DNA from: Thalassolituus oleivorans MIL-1
GTDB taxonomy: Bacteria; Pseudomonadota; Gammaproteobacteria; Pseudomonadales; Oceanobacteraceae
Length of the DNA stretch: 64,000 nt
Reading direction: 5' to 3'
NCBI RefSeq assembly: GCF_000355675.1
Contig: NC_020888.1
Location: 3,269,501-3,333,500 of the forward strand
Notes under the pieces: model-generated
Seen by the model: only the letters and a program-made list of their open reading frames with translations
Told to the model about the DNA's origin: nothing
Databases searched by the model: none
Program-made: the position numbers and the translations under genes
Shown here: positions 17,571-27,012 of the stretch, piece after piece
Layout: each line of letters starts with the position of its first letter
Numbering within the stretch: position 1 is the first letter of the stretch

Positions 17571-18238
17571 GCAGGATCAAGCCCTTTAACGTGGGTATTC
17601 ACCACCAGCCAATCTTGCAGATGCGCTTCAAGTTCATCGCCGACCTCTAAAGGACCAACACCTGCTGGGGTGCCAGTCATAATGACGTCGCCGGGGTTTA
17701 GGGTGAAGTGACGAGACATGCGAGCGATCAGTGCAATAATTGGGAACAACATAGCACTGCTATTGCCCTCTTGCTGTACTTTGCCATTGCGGATCAAACT
17801 GATTTCAATATCAGCCCAGTCTTCAACTTTGTCGGCAGCGATAAAATCACTTAACGGGCAAGCGCCATCAAATGACTTAGCGATTTCCCACGGTAAGCTC
17901 TTGGCTTTTAGCCCATCTTGTACATCACGCAGCGTTAAGTCTAAGCCGATGCCTACGCCAGCAAGACTGGCTAGAACCGTTTCTTCACTCGCATTGCTGA
18001 GTGTTTCACCGATCAATACGGCAATTTCGAGTTCATGGTGCACCGACCCCATGCCTTGCGGCACTGCGAATACAGGACCCAAAGCGCACGCTGCATCAGC
18101 GGGCTTAATAAATAAAATGGGCTCAGCAGGTACGGGATTATTTAGCTCAGCAGCATGAGCGGCGTAGTTGCGTCCAACGCAGACAATTTTGCCGACGGGG
18201 GATGGATAGATATGCTGCTCAAGTCGCGGCTGAAACAT
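17567..18238 (-). CDS. Fumarylacetoacetate hydrolase family protein
   Basis: This 223-residue protein belongs to the FAH family of metal-dependent C-C hydrolases and decarboxylases (YcgM-like short form). Family hallmarks are KIVCVGRNYAAHAAELNN, PILFIKPADA, the metal-binding HHELEIAVLIG, IGLDLTLRDVQDGLKAKSLP with WEIAKSFDGACP, and GDVIMTGTPAGVGP. Members act on acylpyruvates or oxaloacetate; the substrate cannot be fixed from sequence. It overlaps moeA by four bases downstream. The upstream gap of about 100 bases to the PilZ gene contains no obvious terminator. Confidence 0.93.
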   Translation of the reverse strand: MFQPRLEQHIYPSPVGKIVCVGRNYAAHAAELNNPVPAEPILFIKPADAACALGPVFAVPQGMGSVHHELEIAVLIGETLSNASEETVLASLAGVGIGLDLTLRDVQDGLKAKSLPWEIAKSFDGACPLSDFIAADKVEDWADIEISLIRNGKVQQEGNSSAMLFPIIALIARMSRHFTLNPGDVIMTGTPAGVGPLEVGDELEAHLQDWLVVNTHVKGLDPA

Positions 18239-18338
18239 AGGAGATTCCTACTGGTAAGGAGAGCTTCACTATATCGTTCGAGCATGACAGGCGCTAGACA
18301 GTCTTATGACTCTGTCTGTAGTTTTTACCGCCTCACAA

Positions 18339-18698
18339 CTATTCTGGTGTACGAATTAGCTCTGAGAGTTCGCGATTAGCATGAGATGGGATTTCAAGGT
18401 TTTCTTCCAATAACCGACGTAAAGCGGTGAGGTTATCAATATCCATCGAGTCACAGGCACAACCGACAACATCGTCATCAAGATGAACAAGAAAACAGTT
18501 CATAATAATATTTTCGCCATCAGCCAAACCTAATGTCACTTTGAGTGGTTGCTCTAAGCGCCATGTCACGTGCTCAGGCAAGACCAGTAAGATGCCGCGC
18601 AAGCTAACATCGAGGCAATAGGTCTCTAAAATTTTGCCTTCGCTTTCCACTTGTACACGCTGGAAGAAATGAACGCGTTTAAACTGGCGTTGTTCCAT
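18339..18698 (-). CDS. PilZ domain protein (c-di-GMP effector)
   Basis: The 119-residue protein is a stand-alone PilZ domain. The c-di-GMP binding elements appear as the N-terminal FKRVHFFQRVQV (R-rich switch) and DVSLRGILL, corresponding to the [DN]-x-S-x-x-G motif, about residues 28-36. The strand pattern GENIIMNCFLVHLDDDVVGC and the C-terminal helix LTALRRLLEENLE complete the domain. It would sense cyclic di-GMP in the cytoplasm and regulate a surface, motility or transcription target that is not identified here. It stands as a single gene; another c-di-GMP gene lies 2 kb away. Confidence 0.9.
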   Translation of the reverse strand: MEQRQFKRVHFFQRVQVESEGKILETYCLDVSLRGILLVLPEHVTWRLEQPLKVTLGLADGENIIMNCFLVHLDDDVVGCACDSMDIDNLTALRRLLEENLEIPSHANRELSELIRTPE

Positions 18699-18860
18699 GA
18701 TGATTTCCTGTAGAGTCTGTATACAGGTTTAGACGTTTTAACGCAGATCGCAACTGCTAAGCGACGACTCAATAAGACATTCGTCACACTGCATTATAAA
18801 ATTAGCGGAAACTGCCGAGTTTTACCTCGGCAATATTTCCGTCTAGGCCAATCGACTGAA

Positions 18861-20522
18861 TTAAGCGAGACGCTTGTATTTCATTCGTTTCGGCTGAGCA
18901 TCATTACCCATGCGCTTTTTACGGTCTTCTTCATACTCAGTGTAGTTACCCTCAAAGAAGGTCACTTGCGAGTCGCCTTCGTAGGCCATGATATGAGTAG
19001 CAATACGATCCAAGAACCAGCGATCATGCGACACCACCATTACCGCACCAGGGAATGCCAACACGGCTTCTTCGAGTGCACGTAATGTTTCGACATCCAA
19101 GTCGTTGGATGGTTCGTCGAGGAGAAGTACGTTAGCCCCTTGCTTTAAGGTGTACGCCAACTGCAAACGTCCACGTTCGCCACCGGATAAATCACCAACA
19201 CGCTTCTGTTGATCGCCACCTTTAAAGTTAAAGCGACCAATGTACGAACGGCTTGGATATTCTTTGCCGTTAATGTTCAGCATGTCACTACCATCCGAGA
19301 TGGCTTCCCATACGGTTTTCTTATCGTCTAACTCGTCGCGCAACTGCTCAACAAACGCTAGCTTAACTGTTGAACCTAACACGACCTCACCGGAATCAGG
19401 TTGTTCACGACCCGCGATCATGCGGAACAACGTCGACTTACCCGCACCGTTACCACCGACGATACCGACAATTGCGCCAGCCGGTACGGTAAAGCTCAAG
19501 TTATCAATCAGCACGCGGTCACCATACGACTTAGTAACATTGTGGAATTCGATAACCTTGTCGCCCAAACGCGGGCCTGGTGGAATATAAATCTCGTTGG
19601 TTTCGTTACGCGTTTGGAATTCGCGTGACGATAACTCTTCAAATGCAGCCAAACGTGCTTTGCTCTTGCTCTGACGACCTTTAGCGCCCTGACGCACCCA
19701 TTCCAATTCGTGCTTAACCGCACGAGCGTGGGCATCTTCTTGTTTTTTCTCGGTCTCTAAGCGTTTTTCTTTTTGCTCTAGCCAAGTGGTGTAGTTGCCT
19801 TCATAAGGAATACCATGACCACGGTCGAGTTCTAGAATCCACTCGGCACAGTTATCAAGGAAGTAACGATCGTGGGTAATCGCCACCACAGTGCCTGGGT
19901 ATTCATCAAGGAAACGTTCCAACCATCCCACAGACTCGGCATCCAAGTGGTTCGTTGGCTCGTCCAATAACAGCATGTCTGGTTTCGACATTAATAAGCG
20001 GCACAAAGCGACCCGACGACGCTCACCACCTGAAAGCTTAGTAACATCCGCATCCCATGGTGGTAGACGCAAAGCATCGGCAGCGATTTCCATCTGACGA
20101 TCAATATCATGACCCCCGGACGATTCAATAATGGCTTCTAAACGCCCCTGTTTTTTTGCCAGTGCATCGAAATCGGCATCCGGTTCAGCATAGGCGGCAT
20201 AAACGGCATCGAGTTCGGCTCGCGCATTCATTAGCTCGCTTAAGCCATCTTCGACGTTACCTTTTACATCCTTATTAGGATCCAATTCCGGCTCTTGTGG
20301 TAGGTAGCCAATATTCAGATCAGGTTGTGGCCTAGCTTCGCCTATGAAATCTTGATCAATTCCAGCCATAATGCGCAGCAGACTTGATTTGCCCGAGCCG
20401 TTTAAACCAAGTACGCCGATTTTAGCGCCGGGGAAAAAGGATAATGAGATGTCACGTAAAATCTGTCGCTTGGGCGGTACAATTTTGCCAAGACGATTCA
20501 TTGTAAAAACATATTGAGCCAT
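18861..20522 (-). CDS. ettA: Energy-dependent translational throttle protein EttA
   Basis: EttA is an ABC-F ATPase that binds the ribosomal E site and gates entry into elongation according to ATP/ADP. The 553-residue protein has two ABC modules (Walker A GLNGSGKSSL and GGNGAGKSTL; signatures LSGGERRRVALCRLL and LSGGERGRLQLAYTL) joined by the linker LEWVRQGAKGRQSKSKARLA, and it lacks the C-terminal coiled coil of Uup. Its ends MAQYVFTMNRLGKIVPPKR and KKRMGNDAQPKRMKYKRLA are those of EttA. Length is close to the E. coli protein (555). It is a single gene. Confidence 0.97.
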   Translation of the reverse strand: MAQYVFTMNRLGKIVPPKRQILRDISLSFFPGAKIGVLGLNGSGKSSLLRIMAGIDQDFIGEARPQPDLNIGYLPQEPELDPNKDVKGNVEDGLSELMNARAELDAVYAAYAEPDADFDALAKKQGRLEAIIESSGGHDIDRQMEIAADALRLPPWDADVTKLSGGERRRVALCRLLMSKPDMLLLDEPTNHLDAESVGWLERFLDEYPGTVVAITHDRYFLDNCAEWILELDRGHGIPYEGNYTTWLEQKEKRLETEKKQEDAHARAVKHELEWVRQGAKGRQSKSKARLAAFEELSSREFQTRNETNEIYIPPGPRLGDKVIEFHNVTKSYGDRVLIDNLSFTVPAGAIVGIVGGNGAGKSTLFRMIAGREQPDSGEVVLGSTVKLAFVEQLRDELDDKKTVWEAISDGSDMLNINGKEYPSRSYIGRFNFKGGDQQKRVGDLSGGERGRLQLAYTLKQGANVLLLDEPSNDLDVETLRALEEAVLAFPGAVMVVSHDRWFLDRIATHIMAYEGDSQVTFFEGNYTEYEEDRKKRMGNDAQPKRMKYKRLA

Positions 20523-20671
20523 AGCTAAGGTCCTCGAATCGATTTGCTGGCAAAGCTACTGAAAAGCCTCGCACTTGGCAATCGCTAATACGCGGGCATG
20601 GCCGCCAAGCGCTACGAAACTTACGACTTGTGTCTATAATGAAGGATCGAATAACAGCCAGACAGGTAACC

Positions 20672-23600
20672 ATGCTTTCTAGTATTCATGATGTAACGGA
20701 GAACGAGCAAAACCTCAGTACTTCAACCAGTGTGAATTTGCCGCTGTTTCTTCTGAGTTTTATCTTCTTGGCGGTGGTTCTCGGTTTCAATGCTTTTCAA
20801 CAATGGCAAGAGGATGAACGGCGTTTTGTCGAAGACGTTCATCGCACCCTCGACAACTATGCGATGCAAGCAGGACTACTTACCCGCGCAGGCTTACATG
20901 CCAATAACACCTTGGCCCGCAGTTACAGTGGCTTTCTCGAACAATGCATAACATCTCCTGCAACGGTTGATAAAGACGAACTCTGGGGACATATCAGTGC
21001 CGCCATATTCAACGCGACAGGCTTCTTTTTAACCTCCACATCCGGCGATCTCCTTTTTCAGTACGGCCAGCTGATGGGGGATAACGAAATTCAAGATATC
21101 GACGAGCATCTAAGTCGAGCAGATTATAAATCGACGGTTTTTTCACTGCGTTACGGTCACATGGGTGGCTATTACATAGCAACGCCATTCAAGAGCGCCA
21201 GTAGCGAATACATTCTGATTAGCCGCCGCTCATACAGCAACCTTTCGGATATTATTTATAACGGTCGTTTTCCTGGCTTCGAAATGCTCTTGGTTGAGCG
21301 GGACAGCAACAAGGTATCCATTCGCGAGAAATATTTTGCCAGCACCGGCAGTCGGCCAGTGCTAACCGCTGATGAACAAGCAAACATTATTTATTCAACC
21401 CCTGTGCCAGCAACAAGCTGGAATGTCGCTGCCCTGCCCGTTCAAGGTTATGAAAATCAGCAGTTGTGGGCAAGGTTGCGTAACCCTCTGATCTTTCTTA
21501 TTGTCTTTGGCTTGATATTAGTGGGCCTGTGGCATTTTTTACGCCATCAGGAACGCCAAGTTGCACACTTACGCGCACAGCGCCGCTACATAGAACGACG
21601 CGCCGACAGAGCGTTGAAGTCGATTGATGAAGCGCTGATTTCAACCGATGTGCTAGGCACCATAAATTACGTTAACCCCAAAGCTGTTGATATGCTGGGC
21701 TATCAAAGTCGCGAAGATATTATTGGGCGGCAACTGGGCGATCTATGGTCAGACCAACAAGCCTTGTGGAACCGCGGCTTGGACATCGAAGAACTCAACA
21801 CATTACAAGATAGCGGCCGCCAACTTAATCTCATACAAAAAGGCGAGGCTAGAATTCTCGAGCAAAGCTATCACCCACTTTATGAATACAACAAAATTAC
21901 CGGTATTGTTTGGCTACTGCGCGATGTTACTGAAGCCGTTAAAGCCAAAAGTGCACTTGAAGAAAGCCGTACTCGCTACAAGGCACTATTCGAAGAAGCA
22001 GGAATAGCTCACTGTTTATTGGGTTTAAAAGATTTCACCAACGATGTCCTCAATATCGATATTATTGACGTCAACGAAGCCGCGTTGCAGTTAGCAGACG
22101 CGAGTGACAGATTCGAGCTGGAAAAACACTACGCAAATCATACCGATGATTTTAAACCTCTCCTGACAGCCTTGCAGCACGCTCGCGATTTAAAACTAAC
22201 AAACACTGAATTCGAAATGACGCTGCATACCATGAGCGGCGAGCTACGCCATATATGGGCCAATCTTAGCTTACGTTCTGGTGCTGACGGTCAAGCGCTG
22301 ATGACCTTAGTCGATGTGACCGACCGTAAAAATGCCACTGAGCAAATTCGCGAACGTGAAAGCTTCTGGGCGCACGTCATGGATTCGATGCCTGACTTGG
22401 TGTACGTCATCGATCTCGATGACACCATGCGCCAGCACATTGCCTTTAAAAATCGGGCTATCTCCGAGATTTTGGGCTACCCAAACACCCCAGAGTTTAC
22501 TGAACGCAACTGGCTGTCATTCGCCGATCCAGAAGAAGTACCGCATTTACATAAAGCTCTAATGCACATACACAAAATGCAACCCGGTAGTACCCGAGAG
22601 GGCACAGCTCGATTCCTGCATGCAGACGGCAGTATACGTATTCTTAAGTTCCGTGATTCGCCGTTTGATACCAAAGAAAATGGTGAAATTGTGCGCTATG
22701 TCGGCACCATTCGTGATGTCACTGAAGACGTTGAGAAACAAGAACAGATCGTTGAAAGCGAACGCCGCTATCGACTGCTTGCCGAAAATATGAAAGACAT
22801 CGTTTGGGCGACCGACGCTGAGCTTAATTTTAATTTCGTCAGTAGTTCTGTCACCCGCGTTCTAGGATATCAGCCCGACGAACTCTTGCGTGACGGCGTC
22901 AACACTATATTTACCAAGGCCGACATCCGCACACTGTTTAAAATGATGCGCCATCATGTACAGCTAGCGATTCGTAACCCCGTAGGAACACAACGCCGCA
23001 ACGCCATGATTCGACAAGACATGGTTGCAACCAGTAAAACTGGCAGTGAGATCAAGCTCGAACTGCAAGCCAGCTTATTGTGGAATGACAATGGCGAACT
23101 GCAAGGCATGCTCGGTATTTGCCGTGATGTCACCGAATCGCGGCGCATAGAACAAGAGCTGCAATTGGCCGCCGAGGTTTTTGAAAACAGCAACGAAGCC
23201 ATCTTAATTACCGATCGTCAGTTACGAATCGCCAATACCAATAAATCATTCACCCATATTACTGGCTATAGCCAACAGGAAGTGATCGGTCAGACACCAG
23301 ACTTCTTGATTTCATCAGAACGCCATAACACGGATTTCTTCGAACAGATCGGTGAATCCTTAGTTGTGGATGGCTACTGGCAAGGTGAAATTTTTTACAA
23401 GCGTGTGAACAATGATATTCGCACCGGCTGGGCTGGTGTCAGTGCTATTCGCGATCATAATCATGAAGTGCAAAGTCTGATTATCATTATGTCGGACATC
23501 ACAGAACGCAAGGTTATTGAAGAACGCATTCATCGCCTCGCCTACTTTGATCCACTCACGGGTCTACCGAATCGCAGCCAAATGCATGAGCGCTTAGAAA

Positions 23601-24853
23601 GTATGCTCGCGAGTGCTCGCGAAAGGGAAGGCAGTGTTGCTTTGTTGTTTATTGATCTGGATCGTTTCAAGCCGATTAACGATTCGATGGGCCATCCCGC
23701 TGGGGATCAGGTTCTGAAGCAAGTTGCCTTGCGCCTAAGCAACTGCGTGAAAAAGCAAGACATGGTCTGTCGCATGGGCGGCGATGAATTCACCATTGCC
23801 GTGGGTGAGCAAAGCGATAATGAAGCCGCTGCAGATACAGCAGTGCGTATTGGCGAACGCATTTTACATGCACTTAATCGCCCATTTTTGCTCGGCCAGC
23901 GCGAAGTATTCATCAGCGCCAGCGTTGGTATTGGTATCTATCCTAACGACGGCGGTAGCGTTATTGAATTATTGAAAAACGCCGACATGGCGATGTACCA
24001 CGCCAAAGATATGGGCCGCAATAACGTTCAGTTCTTCAACGCGTCGATGAATAAAAAAGCAGTGCAGCTGCTTGAACTCGAAAACGACCTGCGCCACGTA
24101 CTAGCTCGACAAGAACTTGAGCTGTATTTCCAACCACAATATGACGCCGCTAGCGCTTCTCCGGTTGGCGTCGAAGCCTTATTACGTTGGAATCACCCAT
24201 CGAAAGGTATGATAGCGCCGGGAGTATTTATTCCGATTATCGAAGATACCGGCTTAATCGTGCCGATTGGCCAGTGGGTATTAGAGCAAGCTTGCTTACA
24301 ATTCGCTGATTGGAAAGAAAAATACAATATCGCTCTCGAGCGAGTCGCCGTAAACGTATCTGCGCGTCAATTTAAACAAGACAATTTCCTTGAGTTAGTA
24401 AAAGACGCCATCTTTAAATCCGGCCTGCATCCGCGCCAACTCGAACTAGAGCTGACAGAAAGTATCTTAATGGACGATGTCGCTCACACCTTAGAAACGC
24501 TCAATGGTTTACGCCGCCTAGGGGTTAAAACCGCCATCGACGACTTCGGCACTGGGTATTCATCGCTGAACTATTTGAAGCAGTTCCCCGTCGATACGTT
24601 GAAAATCGACCGTTCATTCATCCAAAATTTACCGACTAATACGGATGATGCGCAGATAACACGAACGATTATTGCTATGGGCCATAATCTCGGTATGGGC
24701 ATCATTGCAGAAGGCGTTGAAACTTCAGAGCAACTCGAATTTTTAGTAAAAGCGAAGTGCGAAGAAGTACAAGGGTTCTTCTTCAGTAAACCTATTCCTG
24801 AACGCGAATTACTCGAAATGTTCGAAATTGAAGTAGATCAATCGGCAACTTGA
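20672..24853 (+). CDS. Membrane-anchored multi-PAS GGDEF-EAL protein (c-di-GMP turnover)
   Basis: The 1393-residue protein has an N-terminal membrane segment (about 23-43), a periplasmic region of about 230 residues, a second membrane segment (272-291), then five PAS-type domains (about 310-430, 433-555, 561-690, 697-830, 829-950), a GGDEF domain (about 952-1115) with intact RMGGDEF, and an EAL domain (about 1120-1375) with VEALLRW, ELTESILMDD, DDFGTGYSSL and EGVET. The inhibitory I-site position before GGDEF reads KKQD instead of RxxD. Both catalytic motifs are present, so it may make, degrade or do both to c-di-GMP. GTG 20630 is possible, but TATAAT-like sequence overlaps it, and ATG 20672 has an AGG five bases upstream, so that start is preferred. 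Confidence 0.93.
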   Translation: MLSSIHDVTENEQNLSTSTSVNLPLFLLSFIFLAVVLGFNAFQQWQEDERRFVEDVHRTLDNYAMQAGLLTRAGLHANNTLARSYSGFLEQCITSPATVDKDELWGHISAAIFNATGFFLTSTSGDLLFQYGQLMGDNEIQDIDEHLSRADYKSTVFSLRYGHMGGYYIATPFKSASSEYILISRRSYSNLSDIIYNGRFPGFEMLLVERDSNKVSIREKYFASTGSRPVLTADEQANIIYSTPVPATSWNVAALPVQGYENQQLWARLRNPLIFLIVFGLILVGLWHFLRHQERQVAHLRAQRRYIERRADRALKSIDEALISTDVLGTINYVNPKAVDMLGYQSREDIIGRQLGDLWSDQQALWNRGLDIEELNTLQDSGRQLNLIQKGEARILEQSYHPLYEYNKITGIVWLLRDVTEAVKAKSALEESRTRYKALFEEAGIAHCLLGLKDFTNDVLNIDIIDVNEAALQLADASDRFELEKHYANHTDDFKPLLTALQHARDLKLTNTEFEMTLHTMSGELRHIWANLSLRSGADGQALMTLVDVTDRKNATEQIRERESFWAHVMDSMPDLVYVIDLDDTMRQHIAFKNRAISEILGYPNTPEFTERNWLSFADPEEVPHLHKALMHIHKMQPGSTREGTARFLHADGSIRILKFRDSPFDTKENGEIVRYVGTIRDVTEDVEKQEQIVESERRYRLLAENMKDIVWATDAELNFNFVSSSVTRVLGYQPDELLRDGVNTIFTKADIRTLFKMMRHHVQLAIRNPVGTQRRNAMIRQDMVATSKTGSEIKLELQASLLWNDNGELQGMLGICRDVTESRRIEQELQLAAEVFENSNEAILITDRQLRIANTNKSFTHITGYSQQEVIGQTPDFLISSERHNTDFFEQIGESLVVDGYWQGEIFYKRVNNDIRTGWAGVSAIRDHNHEVQSLIIIMSDITERKVIEERIHRLAYFDPLTGLPNRSQMHERLESMLASAREREGSVALLFIDLDRFKPINDSMGHPAGDQVLKQVALRLSNCVKKQDMVCRMGGDEFTIAVGEQSDNEAAADTAVRIGERILHALNRPFLLGQREVFISASVGIGIYPNDGGSVIELLKNADMAMYHAKDMGRNNVQFFNASMNKKAVQLLELENDLRHVLARQELELYFQPQYDAASASPVGVEALLRWNHPSKGMIAPGVFIPIIEDTGLIVPIGQWVLEQACLQFADWKEKYNIALERVAVNVSARQFKQDNFLELVKDAIFKSGLHPRQLELELTESILMDDVAHTLETLNGLRRLGVKTAIDDFGTGYSSLNYLKQFPVDTLKIDRSFIQNLPTNTDDAQITRTIIAMGHNLGMGIIAEGVETSEQLEFLVKAKCEEVQGFFFSKPIPERELLEMFEIEVDQSAT

Positions 24854-24957
24854 AGATAGATCATAATGATTGTGATCCATCCTCAAGTGCCACGAGCCGC
24901 AGTTTGCGTTAGAATGCCGCCTTTCAGATTACTACCTGTCTACGTGAGGACACCCTG

Positions 24958-26220
24958 ATGTTTAGCCGTGATATGAACATAGCGGATTTCGACCCTGATC
25001 TGTGGGCGGCGATGAAAGCCGAAGACGCTCGTCAAGAGCACCACATTGAGCTGATCGCATCCGAAAACTACACTAGCCCACGCGTCATGGAAGCTCAGGG
25101 TTCACAACTAACCAACAAGTACGCCGAAGGTTATCCGGGCAAGCGTTACTATGGCGGTTGTGAGCACGTTGACGTGATCGAGCAATTAGCAATCGACCGT
25201 GCCAAAGAATTATTTGGCGCGGGTTACGCTAACGTACAACCACATTCTGGTTCACAAGCAAACGCTGCGGTTTACTTTGCACTTTGCCAACCAGGCGACA
25301 CCATTTTAGGTATGAGCTTGGCACACGGTGGTCACTTGACTCACGGTGCTTCAGTATCTTTCTCTGGCCGTGTTTATAACGCAATTCAGTACGGTTTGAA
25401 CCCAGAGACGGGCGAGATCGATTACGCAGAAGTTGAGCGTCTAGCACTTGAACACAAGCCAAAAATGATCGTAGCAGGCTTCTCTGCATACTCACGCGTT
25501 GTCGATTGGCAGCGTTTCCGTGAAATTGCTGATCAAGTAGGTGCTTACTTATTTGTTGATATGGCACACGTTGCCGGTCTTATTGCTGCTGGCGTATACC
25601 CAAGCCCAGTTGGCATTGCTGACGTAGTTACGACAACGACTCACAAAACCTTACGTGGTCCACGCGGCGGTTTGATTCTGGCTAACGACAACGAAGAGCT
25701 AAACAAAAAGTTTAACTTTGCGGTATTCCCAGAATCACAAGGCGGTCCATTAATGCACGTGATCGCTGCCAAAGCGGTGTGTTTCAAAGAAGCCATGTCG
25801 GATGAGTACAAAACCTACCAAGCGCAAGTGGTGAAAAATGCCCAAGCGATGGCTGAAACCTTTATCAGCCGTGGTATCAAAGTTGTTTCTGGCGGTACTG
25901 ATGATCACTTATTCTTAGTTGATTTAATCGGCAAAGAATACACAGGTAAAGATGCTGATGCGGCATTGGGTCGCGCTAACATTACTGTGAACAAAAACTC
26001 AGTACCAAACGATCCACGCTCACCATTCGTGACCTCTGGTTTGCGTATCGGTAGCCCTGCGATCACTAGCCGTGGCTTCAAAGAAGCGCAGGCAACTGAA
26101 TTAGCGGGTTGGATTTGCGACGTGTTAGATGGCCTAGAAAACGGCACATCTGAAGCGGCAGAAGCGGCTGTAAAAGCTAAAGTTGTTGCCCTTTGTGAAC
26201 AGTTCCCTGTTTACAAATAA
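24958..26220 (+). CDS. glyA: Serine hydroxymethyltransferase
   Basis: GlyA interconverts serine and glycine using tetrahydrofolate and PLP, feeding one-carbon metabolism. The 420-residue enzyme shows the N-terminal [34 protein letters not shown], the PLP-lysine motif [14 protein letters not shown], and [18 protein letters not shown]. It is of usual length. GTGAGGA precedes the start. A strong terminator follows 15 bases after the stop. In some gammaproteobacteria glyA lies upstream of nrdR-ribD; here nrdR-ribD is 4.5 kb downstream, with the triplicated hydrolases inserted between, which suggests that block was added into an ancestral glyA-nrdR neighbourhood. Confidence 0.98.
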   Translation: MFSRDMNIADFDPDLWAAMKAEDARQEHHIELIASENYTSPRVMEAQGSQLTNKYAEGYPGKRYYGGCEHVDVIEQLAIDRAKELFGAGYANVQPHSGSQANAAVYFALCQPGDTILGMSLAHGGHLTHGASVSFSGRVYNAIQYGLNPETGEIDYAEVERLALEHKPKMIVAGFSAYSRVVDWQRFREIADQVGAYLFVDMAHVAGLIAAGVYPSPVGIADVVTTTTHKTLRGPRGGLILANDNEELNKKFNFAVFPESQGGPLMHVIAAKAVCFKEAMSDEYKTYQAQVVKNAQAMAETFISRGIKVVSGGTDDHLFLVDLIGKEYTGKDADAALGRANITVNKNSVPNDPRSPFVTSGLRIGSPAITSRGFKEAQATELAGWICDVLDGLENGTSEAAEAAVKAKVVALCEQFPVYK

Positions 26221-26234
26221 GCAACGTCTGATAT

Positions 26235-26263
26235 AAAAAAACCGGCCAATGGCCGGTTTTTTT
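26235..26263 (+). terminator. Intrinsic terminator of glyA
   Basis: AAAAAACCGGCC pairs with GGCCGGTTTTTTT across a three-base loop, with a long T run. Confidence 0.93.
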
Positions 26264-26301
26264 ATACTTGTTATTCACGCCACTTTAATCGGCATTAACC
26301 C

Positions 26302-26334
26302 CTGTCACGATGCTGTCACACTCTTGTCATATGA
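26302..26334 (+). promoter_or_regulatory. Pho box: three 11-base direct repeats
   Basis: CTGTCACGATG (26302), CTGTCACACTC (26313) and TTGTCATATGA (26324) are consecutive 11-base repeats matching the PhoB half-site consensus CTGTCAT plus four bases. They lie 34 bases before the ATG of the next gene, the position of a PhoB-activated promoter in which the box replaces a -35 element. Confidence 0.8.
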
Positions 26335-26367
26335 TCTTTTTCGAACCGACACTATGAGTGGACACGT

Positions 26368-26721
26368 ATGAATCAGTCATGGACCCCTGTTACCGAAACC
26401 CAGCTTATTCAACAAATTGCGCTTGAGGTCACATCTCTCGAAGCCGACGCACACAACCTGTGGAAATTAATACATTTACCAAACCCAGAATTATGGCAGC
26501 AACATCCATGGGGCGACGAATGTTGCGGTTTTTGGGTACTCGCGACCTTTGGTCGTCATTGTGTGTATTTTAATGACATTACCCAAAGTTATGCGCTTGG
26601 GCAGTTTGAACACTGGGGACGCATCGCCGATTATCGCGCAGGCGTCGATTCACTCAACTACCTGCTCGACCCATTGGTGAACGCTCTAACTCTAGAAAAC
26701 ACTGATACTAGCAATGCCTAA
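26368..26721 (+). CDS. Unrecognised 117-residue protein, probable Pho regulon member
   Basis: The product begins MNQSWTPVTETQLIQQIALE and is acidic and tryptophan-rich, with WGDECCGFWVLATFGRHCVY in the centre and FEHWGRIADYRAGVDSLNYL near the end. It has no signal peptide or membrane segment. The pattern recalls small conserved proteins of marine gammaproteobacteria of unknown function; I cannot name the family. Transcription is likely under PhoB because three perfect-phase Pho repeats end 33 bases upstream. The start at ATG 26368 follows GTGGA. A small hairpin (AGCGCCACT/AGTGGCG, 26720-26736) follows the stop. Confidence 0.75.
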   Translation: MNQSWTPVTETQLIQQIALEVTSLEADAHNLWKLIHLPNPELWQQHPWGDECCGFWVLATFGRHCVYFNDITQSYALGQFEHWGRIADYRAGVDSLNYLLDPLVNALTLENTDTSNA

Positions 26722-26754
26722 GCGCCACTAAGTGGCGTGTCTGGTGCCTATATT

Positions 26755-26780
26755 TGGCACCTTTCACATACCGTGTGGCC
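26755..26780 (+). promoter_or_regulatory. TGGC repeat element upstream of first hydrolase
   Basis: TTTGGCACC ... TGTGGCCGTAGTTAACCCT contains two TGGC half-sites 21 bases apart (26755 and 26776), about 237 bases before the start of the hydrolase at 27013. The layout is the same as upstream of its two paralogues. The first half-site also lies in a local hairpin (GGTGCC/GGCACC). Confidence 0.45.
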
Positions 26781-27012
26781 GTAGTTAACCCTAGCCCGGT
26801 TAACGAATACTTATCGGTTTATTGATCTCGCTCATTTTATTCGACCCATTATCCGAAACCTAGATGATGGAAGCGCCGTATAGCCTTACCTTGCCTATTC
26901 CATGGTGACAAATAATGGCTAATTCCTACCTTCAAACCTCCCTTTCCTGCGCGTTAAATGGTCTTACAAACACACAATTCGGCAACACCCAAAACAATAA
27001 GAGGTAATTGCG

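Noticed and set aside
24854-24957. Glycine riboswitch upstream of glyA
   Set aside because: The 104-base gap has no tandem aptamer-like structure.
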